From assembly GCA_034437515.1 (NCBI GenBank), contig DAOTTX010000309.1, positions 1-37,386 on the forward strand: a stretch of 37,386 nucleotides of DNA, read 5' to 3'. The notes under the pieces are model-generated. The model worked only from the letters and a program-made list of their open reading frames with translations. It made no database searches and was not told the DNA's origin. Numbering within the stretch: position 1 is the first letter of the stretch; the number at the start of each line of letters is the position of its first letter. The position numbers were made by a program, and so were the translations under genes. Below, piece after piece: positions 26,228 through 35,728 of the stretch. This DNA is from DAOTTX01 sp034437515. Its GTDB lineage: Bacteria; Chloroflexota; Anaerolineae; Aggregatilineales; Phototrophicaceae.

Positions 26228-26255
26228 ATGACAAATCCGGTGATCCGAGTACAAT
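26228..26255 (+). promoter_or_regulatory. Promoter of clpC
   Basis: ATGACA (26228-26233, 5 of 6) is followed after 16 nt by TACAAT (26250-26255, 5 of 6). The leader to the ATG at 26305 is about 43 nt. No CIRCE or CtsR-like repeat was seen in it. Confidence 0.6.
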
Positions 26256-26304
26256 AGAGTTGTACGTTCACCTCAGAAGTTGGATTGAGTGGGAAAGAAA
26301 ACAA

Positions 26305-28809
<2,505 letters not shown>

Positions 28810-28836
28810 GTCGGCGTTCAAACACCGATTACACAG

Positions 28837-28868
28837 CACGGGCCGGGTAAACATCCAGCCCGTGTTTT
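28837..28868 (+). terminator. Terminator of clpC
   Basis: CACGGGC (28837-28843) pairs with GCCCGTG (28858-28864), with a GG/CC pair possible inside the 14-nt loop, and is followed by TTTT. It lies 27 nt after the clpC stop. Confidence 0.7.
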
Positions 28869-28943
28869 GATTCACCTCAACGTGACCTACGTCCGACGTT
28901 TAAACCGCACCCGGTTGCGCTAAATATTACCCGCAAATCCGGT

Positions 28944-29035
28944 GCTAGAGATTTTCGATGCACCGCCCGCCGCCGGTTCAAAACCGGGCGGCTACTTGTC
29001 GTAACGGGATGAGCAATCGTCTCTCTAGCCGCTAC
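28944..29035 (+). repeat. Intergenic element, copy A (paired with 32490-32560)
   Basis: This 92-bp sequence shares two blocks with copy B: GCTAGAGATTTTCGA to GCCCGCCG (28944-28972, 26 of 29 identical) and CTTGTCG to CCGCTAC (28995-29035, 36 of 41 identical). Copy A carries 22 extra bases between them (28973-28994) that begin with a perfect hairpin CCGGTT-CAA-AACCGG. It lies between the convergent ends of clpC and the GH4 gene. No open frame or known RNA family is recognised. Confidence 0.7.
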
Positions 29036-29061
29036 ATATCTTATCCATGTAGCCGAGCATC

Positions 29062-30366
29062 TCAAGCATAGGCTGGCAGCCACTCGCCGTGCGCGGCAAT
29101 GAGGTCATCCACCAGCGCATAGATTTGATCCAGCGTGAGTTCGGCGGCGGTGTGTGGGTCGAGCATGGCGGCGTGGTAGATGTGGTCTTTGCGACAGGTC
29201 AGCGCGGCCTCGACGGTCAGCGATTGCACGTTGATGTTGGTCTGCATCAGCGCGGCGAGCTGGGGCGGCAGTGCCCCGATTCTGGTCGGCTGCACCCCGT
29301 TTTGATCGACCAGACAGGGGACTTCCACACAGCAGCCGTCCGGCAGATTGTCGATAATGCCGTTGTTGGGCACGTTACCGTAGACCGTGCGCGGCGTGTC
29401 CGTTTCCATACTGTGGATGATGAGCGAGCCGTATTCGACACTGCGCTCGACTTCCAGCGGGGCGTCGTCGCTTTCGAGGCGTCCGCGCAGCCCTTCCCAG
29501 TCGGCGATCTGATTTTCGCAGCGCCGGATGTATTCGTCCAGCGGGATGTTATAACGGTCGATCAGGTCGGGGTGGTCGTGTTTGATGAACCAGGGCACGT
29601 ATTCGCTGAAGTGCTCGCTGCTCTCGGTGACGAAATAGCCTAGCCGCTGGAACATATCGTAGCGCACGCGGTTGGTTTCTGGCACACGCCCCTCGTCGAT
29701 CACCTGTTGGATGCGTGGATAGAGGTCTTCGCCGGTGTGTTTGTGCGCGTACTTGAGGAAGAACGCCACATGGTTGATCCCCGCGACGTGATAGGTCACA
29801 TTCTCGACCGGCACACCAATGTCGGCGGCGAGTTCCCCGGCGGTATGCGGGACGCTGTGGCACAGCCCCACCGTGCGGATGCTTGTGGCGCGGTCAAGCG
29901 CCCATTGGTTCATGCACATCGGGTTGACGTAGTTGAGGAACAGCGCATCCGGGCAGAGCTGCTCCATATCGCGGCAGATGTCGATCAACACAGGGATCGT
30001 CCGCAGGCCGCGCATGATGCCACCGATGCCGAGCGTATCCGCGATGGTCTGACGCAGGCCATACTCTTTGGGAATCTCGAAGTCGATCAGCGTGCCGGGT
30101 TTGTACCCCGCGACTTGAATCATGCAGATGACGTAATCCGCGCCGGTGAGTGCTTCGCGCCGGTCGGTGGTGGTTTCGATGGTGGCGTTAGCATCCAGTG
30201 ACTTGACCAGCCGCTCGGCGACGATCTTTGAGGTGCGCAGCCGCTCAGCGTCGATGTCCATCAGGCTGATGGTCGCGTCTTTCAGTTCGGAGAAGCTGAG
30301 GATGTCCCCGATGAGATTTTTAGTAAAGACGGTGCTGCCCGCACCGATCATGGTAATTTTGGGCAT
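29062..30366 (-). CDS. Glycoside hydrolase family 4 (alpha-galactosidase/alpha-glucosidase type)
   Basis: A 434-residue cytoplasmic enzyme of family GH4, which cleaves glycosides by an NAD-dependent redox mechanism with a divalent metal. The Rossmann motif GAGSTVF is at 8-14. NYVNPM (145-150) and GLCHSVPHT (167-175) follow, with the metal ligand Cys169, and GINHVAFFL supplies His199. The Cys-His-Ser metal motif is the alpha-galactosidase MelA-like form, but alpha-glucosidase or glucuronidase activity cannot be excluded. The ATG at 30366 begins the Rossmann strand and is preceded by AAAGGA; an upstream in-frame ATG at 30417 would add 17 unrelated residues. No transporter is adjacent; the sugar importer is 15 kb away. 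Confidence 0.9.
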   Translation of the reverse strand: MPKITMIGAGSTVFTKNLIGDILSFSELKDATISLMDIDAERLRTSKIVAERLVKSLDANATIETTTDRREALTGADYVICMIQVAGYKPGTLIDFEIPKEYGLRQTIADTLGIGGIMRGLRTIPVLIDICRDMEQLCPDALFLNYVNPMCMNQWALDRATSIRTVGLCHSVPHTAGELAADIGVPVENVTYHVAGINHVAFFLKYAHKHTGEDLYPRIQQVIDEGRVPETNRVRYDMFQRLGYFVTESSEHFSEYVPWFIKHDHPDLIDRYNIPLDEYIRRCENQIADWEGLRGRLESDDAPLEVERSVEYGSLIIHSMETDTPRTVYGNVPNNGIIDNLPDGCCVEVPCLVDQNGVQPTRIGALPPQLAALMQTNINVQSLTVEAALTCRKDHIYHAAMLDPHTAAELTLDQIYALVDDLIAAHGEWLPAYA

Positions 30367-30560
30367 GGCATGTGTCCTTTGACGTGTGTTAAAGATACCT
30401 GCATTATGACCAACCACGCCCGGCTTGTGAAGTCCCCATCAGCACCCGTAGCCAGTGCCGTTGCTACCAAACCAGTCGATAACACTTTCTAGGAGAACAT
30501 AACTGCCGAAAGGCAAGGATCGAGAGGTAACTTTCAACATGCAATGAGTATTCGTCTACA

Positions 30561-30574
30561 GCGGTTAAAACCGC
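30561..30574 (+). repeat. GCGGTT/AACCGC hairpin motif
   Basis: GCGGTTAAAACCGC lies in the gap before the PP2C gene, with arms GCGGT/ACCGC closing a 4-nt loop. It resembles the CCGGTT-CAA-AACCGG hairpin inside copy A and shares AGCGGTTAAA with the reverse strand of copy B. This could be a shared motif of the same repeat family; the match is short. Confidence 0.3.
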
Positions 30575-30608
30575 GACACTTCCAGCCCCAAAATTCTGTG
30601 ATATAACG

Positions 30609-30617
30609 TGATATAAT
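30609..30617 (+). promoter_or_regulatory. Extended -10 promoter of the PP2C gene
   Basis: TGATATAAT is a perfect extended -10 element (TG-n-TATAAT), which explains the absence of a clear -35 box. It is the second of two tandem TGATATAA repeats (30599-30606 and 30609-30616). The leader is about 35 nt, ending with AAAGAG. Confidence 0.6.
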
Positions 30618-30657
30618 TTGAAATGTTAATCGACAATCAAGGTAAAAGAGTGCATTT

Positions 30658-31431
30658 ATGGCAATGCCGATCACCTTTGGCTATGCGTCTGACCCCGGTC
30701 AGGTGCGTGAAAACAACGAGGATGCGGTCGTCGCGTTTTTCTCCGGGATTTCAAATGATAACAACCGTCCACCGTTCGGTTTGTTCGCCGTCGCGGATGG
30801 CATGGGCGGGCATATGAACGGTGAGAAGGCATCCGCCGCCGCCGTCGAACTGCTGGTCGATGAGGTGGTGCGCCGGGTGTACCTGCGTTTGTTTACCAGC
30901 GATGATGAGGACTTCCAACTACCCATCGGTGAGGTGATGGAATCGGCGATTGAAGCCGCCAACGACGAGATCAACCGCAAAGTGCCGGATGGCGGCACGA
31001 CCATCACGGCGGCGGTGGTGATGGGCAACCTCGCCTACATCGCGCACGTCGGCGACAGCCGCGCTTATCTCGTCACCGATGACGAGATCGAACAGATCAC
31101 CGAAGACCACAGTTTCGTCAATCAATTGGTTAAAATGGGCACGATGACCGCCGAGGAAGCCGAGCAATCCGGGCAGGCGAATAAGATTTATAAGGCGCTT
31201 GGCATCGCGGAGACCGTCGAGGTGGATAAACTGACGCGACGGTTTAAACCGGGTGTGCGTCTGTTGTTGTGTAGTGACGGCCTAACGGGTGAGATCAAAG
31301 ACGACGTTATCCATCAAACCGTCGCCGAAGCCGCCACACCGCAGGCCGCCTGTGATCGCCTGGTGGAAATCGCCAATGACAACGGCGCACAGGATAACGT
31401 GACCGTCGCCATCGTGTCGATGCACGGTTAG
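30658..31431 (+). CDS. PP2C-family serine/threonine protein phosphatase
   Basis: A 257-residue cytoplasmic PPM/PP2C phosphatase. The metal-binding set is complete: SDPGQVRENNED (11-22), VADGMGGH (45-52), AYIAHVGDSRAYL, LLLCSDGLTGEI, and GAQDNVTVAIV. It should dephosphorylate Ser/Thr on targets of a bacterial Hanks-type kinase; no kinase is encoded in the window. Length is that of a minimal, membrane-free PP2C (PrpC/PstP catalytic core). AAAGAG lies 8 nt before the ATG. Its TAG overlaps the TAA of the convergent WD40 gene within 31428-31431. Confidence 0.93.
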   Translation: MAMPITFGYASDPGQVRENNEDAVVAFFSGISNDNNRPPFGLFAVADGMGGHMNGEKASAAAVELLVDEVVRRVYLRLFTSDDEDFQLPIGEVMESAIEAANDEINRKVPDGGTTITAAVVMGNLAYIAHVGDSRAYLVTDDEIEQITEDHSFVNQLVKMGTMTAEEAEQSGQANKIYKALGIAETVEVDKLTRRFKPGVRLLLCSDGLTGEIKDDVIHQTVAEAATPQAACDRLVEIANDNGAQDNVTVAIVSMHG

Positions 31432-32378
31432 CCGATCCCCCACAAGCGCACGGTGTTATCACCACTGGCGGTGGTGAGCAGCGTCCCCGCCGGGTTAAAG
31501 GCCACGCTCATCACCGGCTTCTGGTGGATGTCGATACGGGCCAGGGCTTGATCCGGCGTGATGCGCTTGTTCATCAACACATCCTGTGTGCCCCACACCC
31601 GCACCTTATGGTCGCGCCCTCCGGTAGCGATGAGCGATCCATCTGGGCTAAAGGCGACGCAGTCCACGCCCCCTTCGTGTGCGTAGATGCTGGCGTAAGC
31701 CTCTCCGGAGTGCGCGTCCCACAGGCGTACAGTGGCGTCCTTGCTGGCGGAGGCGACCATCGTTCCCGCCGGACTAACGACGACCTCTCGCACCCAGTCA
31801 TCGTGGTAGCCAAGCACGGTGCCTTGTGTCTCGCTTTGCGCATCCCACAGGCGCACGGTTCCATCCCAGCTACCGGAAACCAACACGTTACCGGCGAGGG
31901 CATAGGCCAACCCGGTGACCTCGCGTTCGTGGCCTTTGAGCGTGAAGGTCGGGTTGCCGTTTTCCATCTCCCACAGTTGGATGCTGCCATCGGCACTGCC
32001 GGTGGCTAATGTGCTGCCGTCCGGTCGGAAGGTGACGGCGTCAATCGAGTCGGTATGACCGGTCAGGGTCGCCAGTTCGCGCGGGTTGTTTTCCGGGTCG
32101 CTGATGTCCCACAGCTTGACGGTTGTATCCGAGGCGACCGAGGCCAGCAACGCGCTGTTTGGGTTGAAGGCGATGGCTTTTACATGCCCACCATGCCCAC
32201 TTAGAATGTGAGTCGGCTTACCGCCGAACGTCCCGACATAGAGGCGTGTGCCGTCTGCGCCGGCGATGGCGGTCATCAACCCACTCGGTGACCACGCCAC
32301 CTGGGTGATCCACCCGGCTTTTACCGCGCCTAATTCGTTAAGTACAATCGCATTTTCTATGCTGATGGCTTCCCGCAT
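31428..32378 (-). CDS. WD40-repeat beta-propeller protein
   Basis: A 316-residue protein made of about seven WD40 repeats, each ending in VRLWD, VKLWD or similar (for example TTVKLWDIS, SIQLWEMEN, TVRLWDAQS, TVRLWDAHS, KVRVWGTQ, TVRLWGIG). This is one complete propeller with no other domain, signal peptide or membrane helix. Such propellers act as protein-binding platforms. The ATG at 32378 has GGAG 7 nt upstream and is preferred to an in-frame ATG 15 nt earlier. It converges tail to tail with the PP2C gene; whether they share a pathway is not shown. Confidence 0.85.
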   Translation of the reverse strand: MREAISIENAIVLNELGAVKAGWITQVAWSPSGLMTAIAGADGTRLYVGTFGGKPTHILSGHGGHVKAIAFNPNSALLASVASDTTVKLWDISDPENNPRELATLTGHTDSIDAVTFRPDGSTLATGSADGSIQLWEMENGNPTFTLKGHEREVTGLAYALAGNVLVSGSWDGTVRLWDAQSETQGTVLGYHDDWVREVVVSPAGTMVASASKDATVRLWDAHSGEAYASIYAHEGGVDCVAFSPDGSLIATGGRDHKVRVWGTQDVLMNKRITPDQALARIDIHQKPVMSVAFNPAGTLLTTASGDNTVRLWGIG

Positions 32379-32489
32379 AACACAACTCCACAAGCTAACT
32401 TTACTATGCCGTATCTTAACATTTCTTATGATGATGCTCCATAAAGTTTTATGTTCGTGGTCGGAAAGCGCCCGGTGCGCTTTGACCTC

Positions 32490-32560
32490 GCTAGAGATTT
32501 TCGACGGACTGCCCGCCGTCTTGTCGTGACGCGATGAGCAATCGTCGCTTTAACCGCTAC
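32490..32560 (+). repeat. Intergenic element, copy B (paired with 28944-29035)
   Basis: The two conserved blocks of copy A are here at 32490-32518 and 32520-32560, separated by only one base, so the hairpin of copy A is absent. GACGG/CCGTC (32503-32507 with 32516-32520) can form a short hairpin, and the conserved GAGCA lies in a loop between GCGAT and ATCGT. It lies between the start of the WD40 gene and the end of the PLP-enzyme gene. Confidence 0.7.
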
Positions 32561-32634
32561 GCACCTTATGCAAGCGTGACCGTCTCTTTAGTGGACAGGC
32601 ACCACGTAGTCGGCGTTTTCAACGCTCGGCTGAT

Positions 32635-33726
32635 CTATGCCTCCAATGCTTGTGTGAGATCGGCGATTAGATCGTCGGCGTGTTCTAGACCGACCGAAAG
32701 GCGCAGCAGATTGCGCGGGGTGCGCGTCCCCGGTGCCTCGATGGAGGCGCGATGCTCAATGAGGCTATGCGTGCCGCCGAAGCTGGTGGCACGGGTGAAC
32801 AGATGCACTTTCGCGGCGACCGCCAGCGCGTCGGCCTCGTCACCGGCGACGAGAATAGAGAGCAGCGCCCCAAAGCCGGGGTACAGCACCCGCTCCACAC
32901 GCGGATGCTCGCCCAGAAACGCGACGATCTGCCGGGCGTTGGCTTGATGCGCTGCCATGCGATAGGGCAGCGTTTGCAGGCCGCGCAGCGTCAGCCAGCA
33001 GTCGAACGGTGACGGCACCGCCCCGCACAACTTTTGTAACTGACGCAACCGCTGGAACAACGGCTGCGCGGCGTCAGCGGCGATGATCGCCCCGCCGAGC
33101 ACGTCGCTGTGTCCGTTGAGATATTTGGTCGTCGCGTGGATGACCAGATCCGCGCCGTGCTTGAGCGGTTGCTGGTAAACTGGCGTGGCGATGGTGTTAT
33201 CACAGATGAGCGCGGCGTCGTGCGTGTGCGCCAGCGCACTTACGGCTTCGATGTCGGTGACTTCGAGCATGGGGTTCGAGGGCGATTCGACGATGACGAG
33301 GCGCGTTTCCGGGCGTAAAGCAGCACGGACGGCGTCGAGATCGGTCATATCCACGAAGCTGACTTTTAGCCCCCAGGGTGTGAACACATCGGTCAGCATC
33401 ACCCGCACACCGTAGTAGATCACGGTCGGGGCGATCACATGGTCACCGGGTGCGAGGGCTTGCAGTAGTGTCATCATCGCCGCTGAACCGGAGGCGAAGG
33501 CCGCCGTCGCCGCGCCGCCCTCCAGCGTTGCCAACGCCGCTTCCAGCGCGAGCCGGTTCGGGTTGCCCGACCGCACATAATCGAATCCGTGCGGGTAGCT
33601 GCCGTCGGCGGCGCGTTCGTAGGTGGTGGTCAGGTGCAGGGGATGCACGACCGCACCTGTTGACGGATCAACACCCCCTGCCGCGTGGATGGCCTGTGTT
33701 TCTGGATGCGTCGAGTCGCCGTTCAC
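32635..33726 (-). CDS. Cys/Met-metabolism PLP-dependent enzyme (cystathionine gamma-synthase/lyase family)
   Basis: A 363-residue fold-type I PLP enzyme. The order is typical: YVRSGNPNRLALE (50-62), the PLP phosphate site ASGSAAMM (78-85), the cofactor Asp in LICDNTIATP (173-182), and the Schiff-base Lys201 in ATTKYLNGHSDVLGG. The C-terminal domain ends FGGTHSLIEHRASI and RLSVGLE, as in cystathionine gamma-synthase, gamma-lyase or methionine gamma-lyase; these cannot be separated by sight. The start is GTG at 33726, 2 nt after the RidA stop. The pairing with RidA suggests an elimination reaction that releases an enamine/imine. Confidence 0.9.
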   Translation of the reverse strand: MNGDSTHPETQAIHAAGGVDPSTGAVVHPLHLTTTYERAADGSYPHGFDYVRSGNPNRLALEAALATLEGGAATAAFASGSAAMMTLLQALAPGDHVIAPTVIYYGVRVMLTDVFTPWGLKVSFVDMTDLDAVRAALRPETRLVIVESPSNPMLEVTDIEAVSALAHTHDAALICDNTIATPVYQQPLKHGADLVIHATTKYLNGHSDVLGGAIIAADAAQPLFQRLRQLQKLCGAVPSPFDCWLTLRGLQTLPYRMAAHQANARQIVAFLGEHPRVERVLYPGFGALLSILVAGDEADALAVAAKVHLFTRATSFGGTHSLIEHRASIEAPGTRTPRNLLRLSVGLEHADDLIADLTQALEA

Positions 33727-33728
33727 GC

Positions 33729-34106
33729 CTAACCGACCACCGCCACCGCTTCGATCTCGATCATTGCATCCACCGGGAGCTTGGCGACTTGAAACGCCGA
33801 CCGCGCCGGGGGATCATCGGTGAAGAACTCCGCATAGACCTTGTTCATCGCGCTGAAGTCGTTCATGTGTTGCAGGTAGATCGTCATCTTGAGCACATTT
33901 TCCATCGACGAGCCGGCCGCCTCCAGTACGGCTTTGATGTTGATGAGTGCTTGCCGCGTCTGCCCGTCGATGCCAGTTGCCATCGTCCCGGCGGTATCCA
34001 GCCCGACCTGCCCGGCGGTGAACACTATCCCGTTGGCGACTGTGGCCTGCGAATAGGGGCCAATCGGCGCGGGTGCTGCATCTGTATGAATGATTTGCTT
34101 TGCCAT
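33729..34106 (-). CDS. ridA: RidA-family enamine/imine deaminase
   Basis: A 125-residue member of the Rid (YjgF/YER057c) family. RidA hydrolyses reactive 2-aminoacrylate and related imines, made by PLP enzymes, to keto acids and ammonia, protecting other PLP enzymes. Signatures include APIGPYSQA (near 13-21), GIVFTAGQVGLD, QTRQALINIKAVLEAAG, and the substrate-binding Arg region PARSAFQVAKLP followed by IEIEAVAVV. The ATG at 34106 is chosen (AAGGAG about 10 nt upstream) over a GTG 18 nt earlier. It is the first gene of a two-gene operon with the PLP enzyme. Confidence 0.93.
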   Translation of the reverse strand: MAKQIIHTDAAPAPIGPYSQATVANGIVFTAGQVGLDTAGTMATGIDGQTRQALINIKAVLEAAGSSMENVLKMTIYLQHMNDFSAMNKVYAEFFTDDPPARSAFQVAKLPVDAMIEIEAVAVVG

Positions 34107-34134
34107 CTCAACCAACTCCTTCACTTATGTGATG

Positions 34135-34163
34135 ATGACCAGTATAGCGCGATACGGTATACT
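34135..34163 (+). promoter_or_regulatory. Promoter of the small membrane-protein/ATPase pair
   Basis: ATGACC (34135-34140) and TATACT (34158-34163) are 17 nt apart. The leader is about 25 nt and ends in AAAGGA. It lies in the 88-bp gap divergent from ridA. Confidence 0.5.
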
Positions 34164-34194
34164 AGGCACGCTGTTTGATACGAAAGGACACGAC

Positions 34195-34416
34195 ATGCTC
34201 AGGATTGCAAGCTGGCTGCTCGGATTTTCGCTCGGCGCGGCGGTGGGTGCGGTGTTGGTCGCGCTGTTTATGCCCGTTTCCGTTGAGGATTTGCGGCGCG
34301 GCTATCACGAAGCCCTCGCTGAGTCACACAAGGCGGCGCAGCGCAAACGCGCCGAACTGGAAGCCGAACTCGCCATGTTACAGGGGCGTAAAGATCATCC
34401 CAAGCAGCCGGAGTAG
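34195..34416 (+). CDS. Small single-pass membrane protein with coiled-coil tail
   Basis: A 73-residue protein: one N-terminal membrane helix (about 4-26, Gly/Ala-rich, resembling YtxH-type leaders), then an amphipathic charged helix (about 30-68) likely to form a coiled coil (AESHKAAQRKRAELEAELAML), ending in a polar tail. AAAGGA lies 5 nt before the ATG at 34195. It is 27 nt upstream of the P-loop ATPase gene and is probably co-transcribed. It may anchor a partner at the membrane; no enzymatic motif is seen. Confidence 0.7.
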   Translation: MLRIASWLLGFSLGAAVGAVLVALFMPVSVEDLRRGYHEALAESHKAAQRKRAELEAELAMLQGRKDHPKQPE

Positions 34417-34443
34417 ATTTGCGTTCAAATTAAAGGGGGAACC

Positions 34444-35592
34444 ATGACCGATAAGATGCCCGGTGCGAAACAACCGCTGCCGGAATGGTACCAGCAGCGC
34501 GATATGAACGAGGTCTTCCGGCGTATCACCGCCGGGGAGTTCTGCGAGATCCTCGGTGTGGGTAGCGCCGGGAAAAGCAACTTCATCCGCCACCTGACCA
34601 GCACTGATGTCAAACGGCGTTACCTGGGCGAAAACGAACCGTATTTTGTGTTTGTGCTGCTCAACCCGCATTTGATGGTCAACGTGCAGGGCGGTTCCGT
34701 CCAGCATGGCGGGGGGGCCTGGCCCGGCTATGAGATCATGTTGAGCCGCCTACGCCGGGAACTGATCGACCTGGAACGACGCGGCGGTCTGCCCACACTC
34801 GATGACGACGACGACCTCATCACCCGTGTGCGCCACTTCTACGGGAATATGTTCAAAGACCTGCATCTGATCGCCCAGTCCGGCATCCGGCATCTCGAAG
34901 ATGCGGTCTATGAGGTGCTGTTGCAGGGGGGGCGCTGGCACATCGTTTTTCTGTTCGACGAAATCGAAGAATTCATGCGCGTGCTACCACCGGAGTTCTT
35001 TCAGTCGTTGCGTGGCCTGCGTGATGAGTTCAAGGGTCGGGTGATGTACGTCACCACCAGCCGCCTGCCACTGGTCGAGATCGCCCACGAACACCGGGTT
35101 AACGGCGAGGCGATGGTTATGGAAGGCTTCGTCGAGTTGTTCAACGGCTTTCAGTATCATCTCGGTCTGCTGGAAGACCCCAGCGCCCGCGAAGCCATCC
35201 GCCGGTTGGAGGTGCGCAACCGCCTCAACATCTCGGAGCCGAACCGCCAGCGGTTGCTGCAAGCCTCCGGCAAACACGCGGGGTTGTTGCGCCGGGCGTT
35301 CGTCCCCACCATGCGTGCGGATAACCGCTCGATAGACGATGACGGCTACTATAAGCTGCTGCTCGGTGATCGCGGGGTGCGGCAGGAATGCCGGATGATC
35401 TTCGACAGCCTGCGCCCGGATGAGCAGGCCGCGTTGCTCGCGCTCACCACCGGGCGCAGCATCACGCCGGATAGCCCGGTCGTCCGGTCGTTGCTAGATA
35501 AGCATCTCATCATCGAACGTGACGGCAGCTACTATCACGCGCTGCCCATCCTCGCCGGGCATTTGAAAGACCTCGGCGGCAAGCGGCGGTAG
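34444..35592 (+). CDS. P-loop (AAA/STAND-like) ATPase with C-terminal winged-helix-like region
   Basis: A 382-residue NTPase. Walker A is GVGSAGKS (38-45), Walker B is HIVFLFDEIEEF (166-177, Asp172/Glu173), and a sensor-like MYVTTSRL lies near 201-208. An acidic loop DDDDD is near 120-124. The last ~80 residues look like a winged-helix domain (DEQAALLALTTGRSI to HYHALPIL-like region). This is the layout of AAA_16/ORC-like or STAND ATPases, but no effector (TIR, nuclease, CHAT) or tetratricopeptide sensor is attached. AAAGGGGGA sits just before the ATG. It follows a small membrane protein by 27 nt. The role is unknown. Confidence 0.75.
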   Translation: MTDKMPGAKQPLPEWYQQRDMNEVFRRITAGEFCEILGVGSAGKSNFIRHLTSTDVKRRYLGENEPYFVFVLLNPHLMVNVQGGSVQHGGGAWPGYEIMLSRLRRELIDLERRGGLPTLDDDDDLITRVRHFYGNMFKDLHLIAQSGIRHLEDAVYEVLLQGGRWHIVFLFDEIEEFMRVLPPEFFQSLRGLRDEFKGRVMYVTTSRLPLVEIAHEHRVNGEAMVMEGFVELFNGFQYHLGLLEDPSAREAIRRLEVRNRLNISEPNRQRLLQASGKHAGLLRRAFVPTMRADNRSIDDDGYYKLLLGDRGVRQECRMIFDSLRPDEQAALLALTTGRSITPDSPVVRSLLDKHLIIERDGSYYHALPILAGHLKDLGGKRR

Positions 35593-35625
35593 CTAAGGCT
35601 AAACCGCAGGACAATGATGATAGAT

Positions 35626-35639
35626 CCAATAGGCCAATA
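35626..35639. promoter_or_regulatory. Direct repeat upstream of the MocR-type regulator
   Basis: CCAATA occurs twice (35626-35631 and 35634-35639), about 90 nt before the regulator ATG. A likely -10 box TACAAT lies at 35686-35691 without a good -35. MocR regulators often bind direct repeats and control their own genes, so this is a candidate self-operator. Confidence 0.3.
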
Positions 35640-35728
35640 TGGTCTGCATTGGTGTATTCTCACCCAAATTTTAACTGACCTGCGCTACAATAAGCGTCCA
35701 CGTTTCAGCGTTTGGAAGCAGGTTTTCG

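Noticed and set aside
28964..28994. tRNA-like T-arm (GGTTCAAAACC) in intergenic copy A
   Set aside because: No anticodon or D arm and no 7-bp acceptor stem fits around it; the sequence is explained by the hairpin insert.
30490..30540. Glycine-riboswitch-like GCCGAAAGGCAA followed by GAGAGG
   Set aside because: The short match lacks the conserved second half of the aptamer, and the flanking genes are not glycine-related; a GNRA-type hairpin is enough to explain it.
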